The notes beneath the pieces are model-generated. The model saw only the letters and a list, made by a program, of their open reading frames with translations, made no database searches and had not been told where the DNA came from. Below, one piece after another: positions 1 through 7,378 of a stretch of 34,618 nt of DNA. The position numbers were made by a program, and so were the translations under genes. Position 1 is the stretch's first letter. The number at the start of each line of letters is the position of its first letter. Source of the stretch: a virus; the IMG/VR virus record IMGVR_UViG_3300042485_000754, positions 1-34,618 of that record. One strand, given 5' to 3'.

Positions 1-298
1 CGCTTATGCCCGTGCTTCCACTTGCATTGACAGAGTAAACTGTGCCTGTCCCTGCATCTACCCAAACTGTGTCATAATTAGTATTAGATGCCTTGCTTAA
101 TACTTGACCAGTAGTTCCACCTACTGCCACACCAGCACCAGCAGGACCTTGTGGTCCAGTTCCACCCGATGCAGAAACCTCAATGATTTGGTCGGTTACT
201 GAAACCAATACGGGTTGGTCAATGATGTTTACATTTACCTCATCCCCTACTGCCGTTACAACGACAGTCTGCTCAATAGCGTTAACATCAATTCCCAT
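1..298 (-). CDS. Collagen-like tail fibre protein, N-terminal part (runs off the window)
   Basis: The frame starts with ATG at 298, three bases after the stop of the preceding gene, and is open to position 1, giving 99 visible residues. The N-terminal half is rich in Val/Ile (DVNAIEQTVVVTAVGDEVNV), then comes a short collagen-like stretch (GPQGPAGAG) and a fibre-type sequence (GTTGQVLSKASN, then SVNASGSTGIS). Phage fibres commonly carry such Gly-X-Y linkers and GSG-rich beta modules, so a role in the distal tail or receptor-binding fibre is likely. The 3' end is missing. The open fibre frame at 31348-34618 is in the same orientation and style and is probably the remainder of this gene if the genome is circular. 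No enzymatic domain is visible. Confidence 0.75.
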   Translation of the reverse strand, partial: MGIDVNAIEQTVVVTAVGDEVNVNIIDQPVLVSVTDQIIEVSASGGTGPQGPAGAGVAVGGTTGQVLSKASNTNYDTVWVDAGTGTVYSVNASGSTGIS

Positions 299-301
299 TT
301 T

Positions 302-649
302 TTATGGTTTTGTTACATCATCATAAACAATAAAATCACCTGTCAAGTAAGTCTTTACAACTCCACCGCTGAATGCTACATTCATATCCCACACATAATT
401 GCCCTTTGCAATATTAATCAACTTGCTAACTGTAACTTGGTTATTCCCAACACCGCCAATCGTTATACCACTGCCATTTGTCAAAGTCAAAGCAAGAGTG
501 CCTCCACATCCTTTACGGATTTGGATTGTTATAGTTGAACCCGATAGATTTACGGGTGTTGAATTGGATGTTATAGTGAATGCCTGACCCCAAGTGTCAT
601 TCCTCCACATTTGGATATCAAGCGTTCCTGGTCTAAAATCTGATGCCAT
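302..649 (-). CDS. Putative baseplate/fibre-adaptor protein (BppU N-terminal-like)
   Basis: 115 residues. I chose the ATG at 649 (MASDFRPGTLDIQ) because it lies 20 nt after the stop of the preceding gene and follows a purine-rich AAAAGAA; the longer frame would begin inside that gene. The pattern (a short Trp-containing N-terminus, then 'PVNLSGSTITIQIRKG', then alternating beta strands ending 'GDFIVYDDV') resembles the small beta-sandwich at the N-terminus of baseplate upper proteins, which anchors fibres to the tail tip. Its place directly before the collagen-like fibre gene fits that role. The family assignment is by eye and moderate; it is clearly a small all-beta structural protein. Confidence 0.6.
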   Translation of the reverse strand: MASDFRPGTLDIQMWRNDTWGQAFTITSNSTPVNLSGSTITIQIRKGCGGTLALTLTNGSGITIGGVGNNQVTVSKLINIAKGNYVWDMNVAFSGGVVKTYLTGDFIVYDDVTKP

Positions 650-669
650 TTCTTTTCTTTTAAATAGAT

Positions 670-1116
670 TTATGATGGGTATGTGTAGTCTGTTGGAACT
701 ACGCACCTATTTTGTAAGTATGGTAAATCAAGTGCAATAGTTGCACTAACTCCTGCTAAGTATTCGGGTGTGTCTTCCGTAAAAAAATCAAGTGTAACCG
801 CATCTTGAAGAACAAAGTCATAATTATTGTAGTGTAACTGAGCAATTATGTCTTGAGCAGTGAGTAATTGGTCCGATAGAACCTCTTGCTCATTAGATTG
901 CTCGGGGAGTACCCTATCGCAAAAAAACAAGGTGAAGTTTAATGTTGAGGTCTTGCCATTGATAGATGCACCCGTTATGTCAAAAAAGAAAGCAGGGTAG
1001 GTATTGTCTGCACCTCTACTCAAAAAATCAAAAGCGTTGCCGTAATACGTTGTCTTGATTTGTTGGTGTGCATTTCCCAAGTCCTCTATTGTCTTTATGA
1101 TTTGGTTTAGGGTCAT
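670..1116 (-). CDS. Putative tail terminator/completion or connector protein
   Basis: 148 residues starting MTLNQIIKTIEDLG. It combines an N-terminal helix, a central beta segment (ASINGKTSTLNFTLFFCDRV), a helix with many polar residues (EVLSDQLLTAQDIIAQLH) and a C-terminal strand region. Small mixed alpha/beta proteins of this size downstream of portal and connector genes are typically neck or tail-terminator proteins in siphoviruses; that role is inferred from position and length. It lies 59 nt after the connector gene at 1176-1769 and 20 nt before the BppU-like gene. No catalytic motif is visible. Confidence 0.55.
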   Translation of the reverse strand: MTLNQIIKTIEDLGNAHQQIKTTYYGNAFDFLSRGADNTYPAFFFDITGASINGKTSTLNFTLFFCDRVLPEQSNEQEVLSDQLLTAQDIIAQLHYNNYDFVLQDAVTLDFFTEDTPEYLAGVSATIALDLPYLQNRCVVPTDYTYPS

Positions 1117-1175
1117 CCTTTTTTATTTTTTCAAGATAGACTTTTAGTTTCTCTTGGTTCTTTTTTGAATATGTC

Positions 1176-1769
1176 TTATTCGCCACAACAACGATTTACG
1201 TTTCCTTGATACATTTCTTCAAAGGTTTTGCCTTTGCAACAATCGTAATCCCCCAACCATATTGTGGTTGTGTAGGCATCATTATCCGGAACAATGGTAT
1301 CAACTCCAGTACCAGGATTGATGTATTCGGGGAACTTAGCACTTGCTTGGGATTCTTGTTTGAGGTATTTAATTAACCTTTGCTTGTAAAACTCTGCTCT
1401 TGCTCCGTATCTATTTGCTACATCTGCCAAATCCGATGCACTCGGTTCGGTTTGGTTATCACCAGTTTTCCTAATTACTCCCTTGTTATAGAATTGATAT
1501 GACAATGCCATTGGCAACTCACTCATAACGTAGTAAACTAAACAAGGTGTTATGTAAGTGTTTAACAAGGTTTCCTCATCACAGTTCAAATCTCCGCACT
1601 CAATCCCATTTTGCAACTTCTCGTAAAGTGCCGTTCCCAATGCAGGGAGGATATAAGCATCCTGTGCATAAAGGATATCGGGAAAGACCAATTTAGGGTC
1701 AACGTTTACGTGTAAACCTGTTCTGTCCTTTATCGTATCTACCGAAATAAAAAGTATATTTCTGCTCAT
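1176..1769 (-). CDS. Head-tail connector-like protein (DUF6712-like)
   Basis: 197 residues starting MSRNILFISVDTIKDRTGLHVNVD. The helical core (LVFPDILYAQDAYILPALGTALYEKLQ) and the acidic, helical middle resemble the DUF6712-type proteins that follow the portal gene in Bacteroidota phages and are thought to be head-tail adaptors. Its start codon shares one base with the portal gene end at 1769, so the two are probably translationally coupled. The C-terminus is Cys-rich (DYDCCKGK and NRCCGE), perhaps for disulphide or metal stabilisation. The connector role is inferred from order and fold-like pattern. Confidence 0.6.
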   Translation of the reverse strand: MSRNILFISVDTIKDRTGLHVNVDPKLVFPDILYAQDAYILPALGTALYEKLQNGIECGDLNCDEETLLNTYITPCLVYYVMSELPMALSYQFYNKGVIRKTGDNQTEPSASDLADVANRYGARAEFYKQRLIKYLKQESQASAKFPEYINPGTGVDTIVPDNDAYTTTIWLGDYDCCKGKTFEEMYQGNVNRCCGE

Positions 1770-3757
1770 TATTTTTTCTTTTTAACTACTACATTCCTTC
1801 TCCATTCGTGTCTGCAACTTGGTGAATCTCCCCACCAACCACCGCCTCGGTCAAACACCGAGTAACCAAGTCTTGCACTTAGCATCTCAATTCCTTTCCT
1901 TGTCCAAAACTTATCCTCCGCAATCAACTTCCTACAAAATTGGCGAGAAGGATGGGCAGCGGTATCTCTTTCGCTACTTGGTACAATCGGTTTCCACTCG
2001 TAAGAATATCTAACCTCAAAGGTTGTAACTTCCATATCATCAACTAACTTGCTTAATGGTTTAGTCAACTTCCTTTCCTCTATCTTTGGGTCATAATTAA
2101 TCGCACCCGATTCAACCAAGTAACTTAACCGACCTTGTACAACATCTCTGCTTTTCTTAGTTGCCCCCGCAATGTCATCAATGCTTATTTTAGGGTCTTT
2201 ATCAATCAAGGCAAGGATTTGCTTGTCTAATGCTTTATCTATCAAGGAATCCTCTGCAAATGCTTCTCTCGCACTAAATACCGCCTTTGATTGTATGATG
2301 TTATAATTCTCTTTCGGTTCACCTACCTCTCTAAACATTCCAATCACAGTGTCCTCATCAAGTGCCGAAAATTGAAAGTCATCAGTAGTCGGGTCATCAT
2401 CTATGCCGAGCATTGCATTAATATCTGAATCGGTCATTCCAAGACCTGCTTTGAGCATAGTAGTCGCAATCTCTTTGGTAATCTTACCTTGTGAGAATTG
2501 GCGAATAACCCTCATAACTTGCTGATATTGTCTACCGCTAAGGTTCTTTAAGTTATCGTTTACCTCCGATTGTACTTGGTCTATTGTCGGTTGGTTTGTT
2601 ACATTTGGTTGATATTTAGTTAAATCAATACCTGCCTTTTCCAATAACCACTCTTTAGGTGCAATCTGCAATAAAGCTGCTTCGCTTAACTCAAACCCGA
2701 TAGGTTCAACCGGGATAATTGTAATTTCCGAAGTCGCACCCCTCAACCTTGCAAGTTGATTGAATACCGCTTCAATGAATTGTTGTTTATCGTTTACATA
2801 AGTGTTCTTAAATATCTCATAAGAATCCCTTATCTGTGTTCTTGAACCAAGTTGCCCAGGTTCGGCAATACCGAAAAGACTTGGCGAGGTGATTTGATGA
2901 CCTGCAAACAAATTGTTTTGTATAATCAAGTCAACCCTTGTGAAGTCCTCTTTTGTGATATCACTTGCTCCGAGGTCCTCAATGATTGGTTTTCTTGCAG
3001 GGTCAGTAGTAAATGATAAGATAAATTTCTTACCATCGCTACCGCTAAACCTATCCGTAAATCTTCTTTCAATGTTCCTCTTCTCATCAGGAGAAGGTTC
3101 GCCATTGGGAAGGGTAATAAGTTTGGATGCACTGAATCCGGTTTGAGCATTCCCCAAAACGTGTCTGCTGACTTCAATATCTGATTCAATATAGTTCAAT
3201 GCACCCATGTAACCAGGCAAAGCGTAAGTATCTAAACCCGGTCTATATTCTTTTACATATAGTATCTGCTTTCCTTGCCTGACATTCGTATTGAATGCCA
3301 TCATTGCAAATGCCTCATCCTTTCTTTCTGCCCAGTCTTTTTTATACCAAAACTGGGTATTGTCAGCATTTGACCTTATTTTGGTGTAGTCAATATGCAA
3401 AACATCAACCAACTTGCCACCCGTTAAGGACCAAATTACTTCAAGATATGCACCTCCAAAGATTTCAATGTCAATAGATACCTTCCTTGTCAAATCATTT
3501 AAAGATTCAAACTGATTAGGTTGTGCGATGAACTGCATTGCAATCGGGTCTGCCTCATCCGCTTTCCATCCGTTTCCGATAATGTAATTGACCTTGCCTT
3601 TAACGATTGCGTTATGTTTGGCACTCTTATTGTAAAGCGAAAGCAAATACCCTGGGTAATCATTCCTTTCTCCGAACTCAATATACCCCTTGCCCCTCTT
3701 TTCTCTATATTCAGGTTGCCTTGCTTCTTGAAAATTAAGTATTACTAAATCATTCAT
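1769..3757 (-). CDS. Portal protein with a C-terminal extension
   Basis: 662 residues. The first ~400 residues look like an HK97-type portal: NDYPGYLLSLYNKSAKHNAI near the N-terminus, the clip/wing segment with 'IDIEIFGGAYLEV', then 'NNLFAGHQITSPSLFGI' and a long helical stem. The portal forms the dodecameric ring through which DNA is packaged and ejected. After about residue 500 there is extra sequence: a winged-helix-like stretch (ISIDDIAGATKKSRDVVQ) and a Cys/His-containing end (SRQFCRKL, then GGGWWGDSPSCRHEW). It starts with an ATGA overlap with the gene at 3754-4131. The portal call is firm at family level; the extension's function is unknown. Confidence 0.85.
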   Translation of the reverse strand: MNDLVILNFQEARQPEYREKRGKGYIEFGERNDYPGYLLSLYNKSAKHNAIVKGKVNYIIGNGWKADEADPIAMQFIAQPNQFESLNDLTRKVSIDIEIFGGAYLEVIWSLTGGKLVDVLHIDYTKIRSNADNTQFWYKKDWAERKDEAFAMMAFNTNVRQGKQILYVKEYRPGLDTYALPGYMGALNYIESDIEVSRHVLGNAQTGFSASKLITLPNGEPSPDEKRNIERRFTDRFSGSDGKKFILSFTTDPARKPIIEDLGASDITKEDFTRVDLIIQNNLFAGHQITSPSLFGIAEPGQLGSRTQIRDSYEIFKNTYVNDKQQFIEAVFNQLARLRGATSEITIIPVEPIGFELSEAALLQIAPKEWLLEKAGIDLTKYQPNVTNQPTIDQVQSEVNDNLKNLSGRQYQQVMRVIRQFSQGKITKEIATTMLKAGLGMTDSDINAMLGIDDDPTTDDFQFSALDEDTVIGMFREVGEPKENYNIIQSKAVFSAREAFAEDSLIDKALDKQILALIDKDPKISIDDIAGATKKSRDVVQGRLSYLVESGAINYDPKIEERKLTKPLSKLVDDMEVTTFEVRYSYEWKPIVPSSERDTAAHPSRQFCRKLIAEDKFWTRKGIEMLSARLGYSVFDRGGGWWGDSPSCRHEWRRNVVVKKKK

Positions 3758-4131
3758 CTTGTTACGTATGTATTGTCAACCTCGTGTTGTGTGTACTCAA
3801 ATGTGGTTGATGGTGACAGTTTCATAATTCCCTCTTCAAGCAATCCAGTCGCTTTGATATAGTCTATATTATAAGCACTTGTTTGTTCGTAAACATAGTA
3901 CAAATATTCGCCAATATGACCCAAACTAAAATACTTTGGTACTTTAATGCTAAACTTATTGTACCTATCCTTGAAAGGTGATACATCCAAGTTGTTAACC
4001 AAAACAAATAAAACCTCATCCCGTGTGGTCCTATTAACAAAACGGAATAAATAATTCGGAGTAGTAAGCGTTTGCTTCTCCGTTAAGGTTAAATAAATGA
4101 ACTCGGTTGCTCCTTGTGTGAGTTGTATCAT
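3754..4131 (-). CDS. Conserved phage structural protein of unknown function
   Basis: 125 residues. I chose the ATG at 4131 (MIQLTQGATEFIYLTLTEKQ); the longer frame would begin inside the upstream terminator. The sequence is beta-rich (YLFRFVNRTTRDEVLFVLV), without signal peptide or membrane helix. It is the first gene after the terminator hairpin at 4175-4194 and overlaps the portal start by 4 bases, so it should be co-translated with the portal. Small beta proteins here could be head decoration, fibre or neck components; I cannot tell which. Confidence 0.6.
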   Translation of the reverse strand: MIQLTQGATEFIYLTLTEKQTLTTPNYLFRFVNRTTRDEVLFVLVNNLDVSPFKDRYNKFSIKVPKYFSLGHIGEYLYYVYEQTSAYNIDYIKATGLLEEGIMKLSPSTTFEYTQHEVDNTYVTR

Positions 4132-4163
4132 TGTAACTAAATAGACAATCCCTTGACTTTTAC

Positions 4164-4194
4164 CCAAAAAGAAAGGCAACCGCTATGGGTTGCC
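4164..4194 (-). terminator. Rho-independent terminator after the 170-residue gene
   Basis: On the minus strand a perfect 7-bp stem, GGCAACC (4188-4194) and GGTTGCC (4175-4181), with a 6-nt loop is followed directly by the U-rich tract TTTCTTTTT. It lies in the 91-nt gap after the gene ending at 4223 and before the gene starting at 4131. Confidence 0.75.
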
Positions 4195-4222
4195 CTACTC
4201 ATTCCAAACCTTATGTCCTATT

Positions 4223-4735
4223 TTACGCAGTCAGACCTGCTATAATTGAACTTGATACCTCGGGTGCAAGTGCAGGTTCATTGCCCGTGAAGGTCAATGT
4301 ATAACCATTCCTATCTCCGAAGGCAGTACCAGTCGCACCATTGCCACCAGTCAAATCAGCACCATTTACCTTACCAAGCAACCAATATTTGTCGTTGCCA
4401 TCTTGAACTACTGCCAAGAGGTTGTTCTTAGCAAGAAGCAAGATTTCGTTGCGAGTATTTGCTTGAAGTTTGTTAAGGATGATTGACAATTCCTGTGCAT
4501 AGAAAACAGTTCCATTCTCAACGGATGCGGTTATGTTTTCAGTCAAAGAAGATGTCTGCTTAACAAGTTGGTACTTATAAAATACTTTACCAGCACTCTT
4601 GGTGATGGTAGTAACCACACCGGAGGCTTCTGTAATTGCGGTAACATTTTCAAACGGAATGAACCAAACCGCCTTAATGCCACCAATGGACTCTTTACAA
4701 TCCAGCGTATATCCTTGAGTTAAAGCACACGGCAT
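4223..4735 (-). CDS. Structural protein downstream of the capsid gene (tail tube or decoration candidate)
   Basis: 170 residues. The start at 4735 (MPCALTQGYTLDCKESIGG) is preferred over the upstream codon at 4786, which would put the hairpin at 4757-4781 inside the gene. It belongs to a family I recognise by pattern in Bacteroidota phages, always beside the capsid gene: N-terminal 'CALTQGYTLDC', then 'GKVFYKYQLVKQTSS', 'NGTVFYAQELSIILNKLQ', 'NEILLLAKNNLLAVV', and 'GDRNGYTLTFTG' near the end. The alternating strands and single domain would suit a tail-tube or capsid-decoration subunit; neither can be proven here. It is bracketed by hairpins on both sides and is probably strongly expressed together with the capsid protein. 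Confidence 0.7.
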   Translation of the reverse strand: MPCALTQGYTLDCKESIGGIKAVWFIPFENVTAITEASGVVTTITKSAGKVFYKYQLVKQTSSLTENITASVENGTVFYAQELSIILNKLQANTRNEILLLAKNNLLAVVQDGNDKYWLLGKVNGADLTGGNGATGTAFGDRNGYTLTFTGNEPALAPEVSSSIIAGLTA

Positions 4736-4756
4736 ATTATAAAATTTATAATGAAA

Positions 4757-4781
4757 GCAAGGGATGATTAACACCCCTTGC
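4757..4781 (-). terminator. Hairpin between the capsid gene and the next gene (weak terminator or processing site)
   Basis: On the minus strand GCAAGGG (4775-4781) pairs with CCCTTGC (4757-4763) around an 11-nt loop. The following TTTCATTAT is only weakly U-rich, so partial termination, mRNA processing or stabilisation of the capsid message are all possible. Confidence 0.5.
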
Positions 4782-4793
4782 CTCATTTGTTAT

Positions 4794-5744
4794 TTAAACG
4801 AAGAACTTAACAATCTCGTCAGGGAAGGCGAAGTTAACACCCATCTTGAACTCAGATACAAAACGAACCTGGTCGGCTTCTTTAGCGTAGAAGATTTCAA
4901 ATCTTTCTTCTTCGTTCAGAAGGTCAGTACCCAAGAACAAGTTAGAAATCCTCATTGCTACGATGTCACCGCTATTGTTCAAACCTTGTACTGCAATAAC
5001 TCTTACGTTAGTACCTGGGAGGAAGAACTGACCATTTGCTGCCTCATCATACTTGTAATGGAACAAGTTAGAAGATTTCAGCTTTACTGTGTAAGTACGG
5101 AAAACATCCATACCGCAGAAGATAACCATATCATCCTTGTCAACTACTTGGGCAGGGATTGCTTTGTAGATATCATCAAAGATGCTGATAACGTTTGCAT
5201 CGGTGATGGCAGTTTCTACAACTCCATGAAGAGCAACGCTATTCGCATTAACTACTGCTGAACCTGCTGCGGTAATCAAGGTTGTGATACCTGAAAACTT
5301 ATTCAAGTTTACGTCTACGCTTGAAGTGTTACCCAACCACAGAGTCCTTTCAAGTTGTTGAGCAATTTTCTCTGATTTACGCTTAGAATACTCTTCAGAA
5401 TAAACCATGCTATCATACATAGAACCAGCAGGAAGTGCTTTTTGCAGATACTTTGCTTCAAGGTCTTTCAAGCAAAGTGCTTCGTTAACCTTAATTTTTC
5501 CAACTGTAACTGCCCTCTGTGTGAAAGAAGTTGTACCTGATGCGTTAAATCCGCAAGATGAACCATCTTGGAAGATTGCATCTGTGTCCATAATGTTGAT
5601 GGTTTCGGAAGACTTAACCCCGACCATCACGTTTCCTTGCTCCTTAATTAAAGAAGCGGTTTTGCTACCAAGTACAGAAGAAGTTACAAGCAGTTGCTCG
5701 TTCTCTTTTGTATAGTTTGCCAATGTGCCAACTGAAAATCCCAT
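4794..5744 (-). CDS. Major capsid protein (HK97 fold)
   Basis: 316 residues starting MGFSVGTLANYTKENEQLL, close to the usual length for mature-size HK97-fold capsid proteins. Features are an N-terminal helical arm, a strand-rich segment 'TTSFTQRAVTVGKIKVNEALC', the helix 'EEYSKRKSEKIAQQLERTLW' typical of the spine helix, a P-domain-like 'DMVIFCGMDVFRTYTVKLK', and a final strand 'EADQVRFVSEFKMGVNFAF'. It forms the icosahedral shell. It follows the scaffold-like gene by 30 nt and is the last gene before a hairpin, as expected for an abundant late message. The neighbouring XkdF-like protease supports the assignment. Confidence 0.85.
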   Translation of the reverse strand: MGFSVGTLANYTKENEQLLVTSSVLGSKTASLIKEQGNVMVGVKSSETINIMDTDAIFQDGSSCGFNASGTTSFTQRAVTVGKIKVNEALCLKDLEAKYLQKALPAGSMYDSMVYSEEYSKRKSEKIAQQLERTLWLGNTSSVDVNLNKFSGITTLITAAGSAVVNANSVALHGVVETAITDANVISIFDDIYKAIPAQVVDKDDMVIFCGMDVFRTYTVKLKSSNLFHYKYDEAANGQFFLPGTNVRVIAVQGLNNSGDIVAMRISNLFLGTDLLNEEERFEIFYAKEADQVRFVSEFKMGVNFAFPDEIVKFFV

Positions 5745-5774
5745 TTTATTTAATTTTTATTGTTTGTTAATTAA

Positions 5775-6356
5775 TTACTTAATTGATTTTGCGAATGCGA
5801 GGAAACGACCGATTTTGTCATCCTTGCTTTCAACGTGTACGTTAAACTTGTCTTTAGGTTGCTCGGTAGCGTTTGCAGATGGTGTGTTGAGAATCTGAAC
5901 CAAAACATCAGAGATGTCGCTGATTCCTTTGCTGAACTTCAACTCTTGTGAGGCAAGTTTGGCATCGTATGCCATCTTAATCTCATCAAGTTGCTTCTGC
6001 ATTTCCTCAATTTTCTTCTTCATCAGGTCCTCGGCAATCGGCATTTCTACCTCTACCTCAACCTCAGGAACTTCTACCTCGGGAACTTTGATTTCCAAGA
6101 TAGTTGCTGCCTCATCAAGAACGATGATAGAACCATCAATGAGTTCGTGTTCTCCGGCAGGTGCAGGTGTTTCAACTCCTGCTTCATCAACCAAAGAAAC
6201 CTTACCGCCTACTTCCAACTTGTCAATCATTACTTTAGCACCACTCTTAAGGGAATATTCCGCAAAAGATTGTGTCGGTTCAACAGATGCAACGGGTAGT
6301 TCCCCTGCTTCTGCGAACATTTGTTTAATCTTGTTAATTGCTTCCAAAGTTGTCAT
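5775..6356 (-). CDS. Putative capsid scaffolding protein
   Basis: 193 residues. The start at 6356 (MTTLEAINKIKQMFAEAGE) is chosen because the longer frame would run into the terminator at 6412-6435. An N-terminal helix is followed by a beta segment (GGKVSLVDEAGVETPAPAGE), an acidic repetitive linker with alternating Pro-Glu-Val (around residues 110-125, KVPEVEVPEVEVEVEMP), then a coiled-coil helix (EDLMKKKIEEMQKQLDEIK) and a basic C-terminus (DDKIGRFLAFAKSIK). A charged coiled coil with a basic tail, placed between protease and capsid genes, is the pattern of scaffolding proteins, which bind the capsid N-arm and are removed by the protease. The family name is inferred. Confidence 0.7.
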   Translation of the reverse strand: MTTLEAINKIKQMFAEAGELPVASVEPTQSFAEYSLKSGAKVMIDKLEVGGKVSLVDEAGVETPAPAGEHELIDGSIIVLDEAATILEIKVPEVEVPEVEVEVEMPIAEDLMKKKIEEMQKQLDEIKMAYDAKLASQELKFSKGISDISDVLVQILNTPSANATEQPKDKFNVHVESKDDKIGRFLAFAKSIK

Positions 6357-6404
6357 AATAACTTTTGGTAATAAATAGGAGGCATTTACCAATGTACCAT
6401 ATAA

Positions 6405-6435
6405 GAAAAAAGGCAAGGTATAGAAATACCCTGCC
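6405..6435 (-). terminator. Rho-independent terminator after the protease gene
   Basis: On the minus strand GGCAGGGTAT (6426-6435) pairs with ATACCTTGCC (6412-6421), a 10-bp stem with one G-U pair and a 4-nt loop, followed by TTTTTTCTTAT. It sits in the 101-nt gap between the protease gene (ends 6458) and the scaffold-like gene (starts 6356). Confidence 0.8.
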
Positions 6436-6457
6436 TACCAAACGCTATGAAAAAATG

Positions 6458-7354
6458 CTACTTAACTTTAGATAGCACTTCAAGGACATTTTCCCAAAGT
6501 TGCTCAATTTTTTTATTGCCAGTCTTTCGGTAATTAAACTGCCCTTCAACCGAGAATCCCCGTACATTCCCTGCCTTAATTTCTGCCCATACTTCCGGAT
6601 TATCTACCTTGAAAGAACCAAACCAAGACCCATCGGGTACATCCTCAAAACCTTTCATCGGTTGGATTCCCCTAATCTTGTCGCTGATAAATGATTCAAA
6701 CATTGTCACCCCTTCAACGGATTGCCCCGAATCGTGCATAAGGTTTACGTTTGCTTGATACCCTTTCTTGAAGTACCTCTGTGCTATCTTTTTTATCGTT
6801 TCTTTAGAAAATACCACATAATATTCCCCGTTGTGGTCATTGCGATAGATAGGAGTATCTGCCAACATTAGTGGACCGCTGATGATTTGTTGGTCCTCAT
6901 CTTGGATGACAAAGGTCTGTTTATCAATCTTTTTAAGTTTGTTACTTGCCCATTCAATCATTGAAGTACCTCCCCAAGCATCCCACATAAGACCACCGCA
7001 TCCTTCGGAATAAGGTACATCTTTATTCTGTTGATGCCTTTTGAATCCACTAATTCTTGCGATTGTTTCACGTGAAATCGGTTCTCCCTTTGCGATTTGG
7101 TTTGCCCTTATCTTTCCAACCTCCGTGCCACATTCTCCCCATCCATTTTTCTCTGCCCAATCCAATGCCCTCTGTGCGTTGTTCTTTGCACTTTCGGGAT
7201 AGTCTGTGTAGGATTCCGCAAACTCATCCTCATTAAAGGCAAGGAAGGACCTTTCAATAGCAGGTCTATCTACTAAACTAATCACATCCACCTCAACATC
7301 ATCTTCAAGGTCGTTGGTTATTTCTAAGTTAAAAATCGGTATATTCTTTTCCAT
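6458..7354 (-). CDS. Prohead maturation protease, XkdF-like
   Basis: 298 residues. The C-terminal half (about 155-275) matches the XkdF putative serine protease family: 'GPLMLADTPIYRND', 'GEYYVVFSKETIKKIAQRYF', 'NVNLMHDSGQSVEGVTMFES', 'GIQPMKGFEDVPDGSWFGS' and 'GFSVEGQF'. His207 and Ser221 are candidate catalytic residues (inference). Residues 53-140 form an extra module with 'GTEVGKIRANQIAKGEPIS' and 'LMWDAWGGTSMIEWA', often seen joined to phage maturation proteases. The N-terminal 'ISLVDRPAIERSFLAF' is also typical. The enzyme should trim scaffold and capsid N-termini during head assembly. It comes 24 nt after the tape measure gene and is closed by a strong terminator. Confidence 0.8.
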   Translation of the reverse strand: MEKNIPIFNLEITNDLEDDVEVDVISLVDRPAIERSFLAFNEDEFAESYTDYPESAKNNAQRALDWAEKNGWGECGTEVGKIRANQIAKGEPISRETIARISGFKRHQQNKDVPYSEGCGGLMWDAWGGTSMIEWASNKLKKIDKQTFVIQDEDQQIISGPLMLADTPIYRNDHNGEYYVVFSKETIKKIAQRYFKKGYQANVNLMHDSGQSVEGVTMFESFISDKIRGIQPMKGFEDVPDGSWFGSFKVDNPEVWAEIKAGNVRGFSVEGQFNYRKTGNKKIEQLWENVLEVLSKVK

Positions 7355-7378
7355 TTTTGTATTTTTTATAAAATATTG

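Noticed and set aside
1028-1186. GTG-start minus-strand frame of 52 codons beginning VANKTYSKKNQEKLKVYLEK
   Set aside because: The first 23 residues look protein-like and fill the 59-nt gap, but the rest lies inside the gene at 670-1116 in another phase and the start is GTG without a ribosome site. Kept out unless relatives conserve it.
5914-6378. Plus-strand open frame of 154 codons opposite the scaffold gene, with Ser/Thr repeats
   Set aside because: The Ser-Thr-Ser-Thr string is the reverse complement of the Glu-Val repeats of the scaffold-like protein; no independent evidence.
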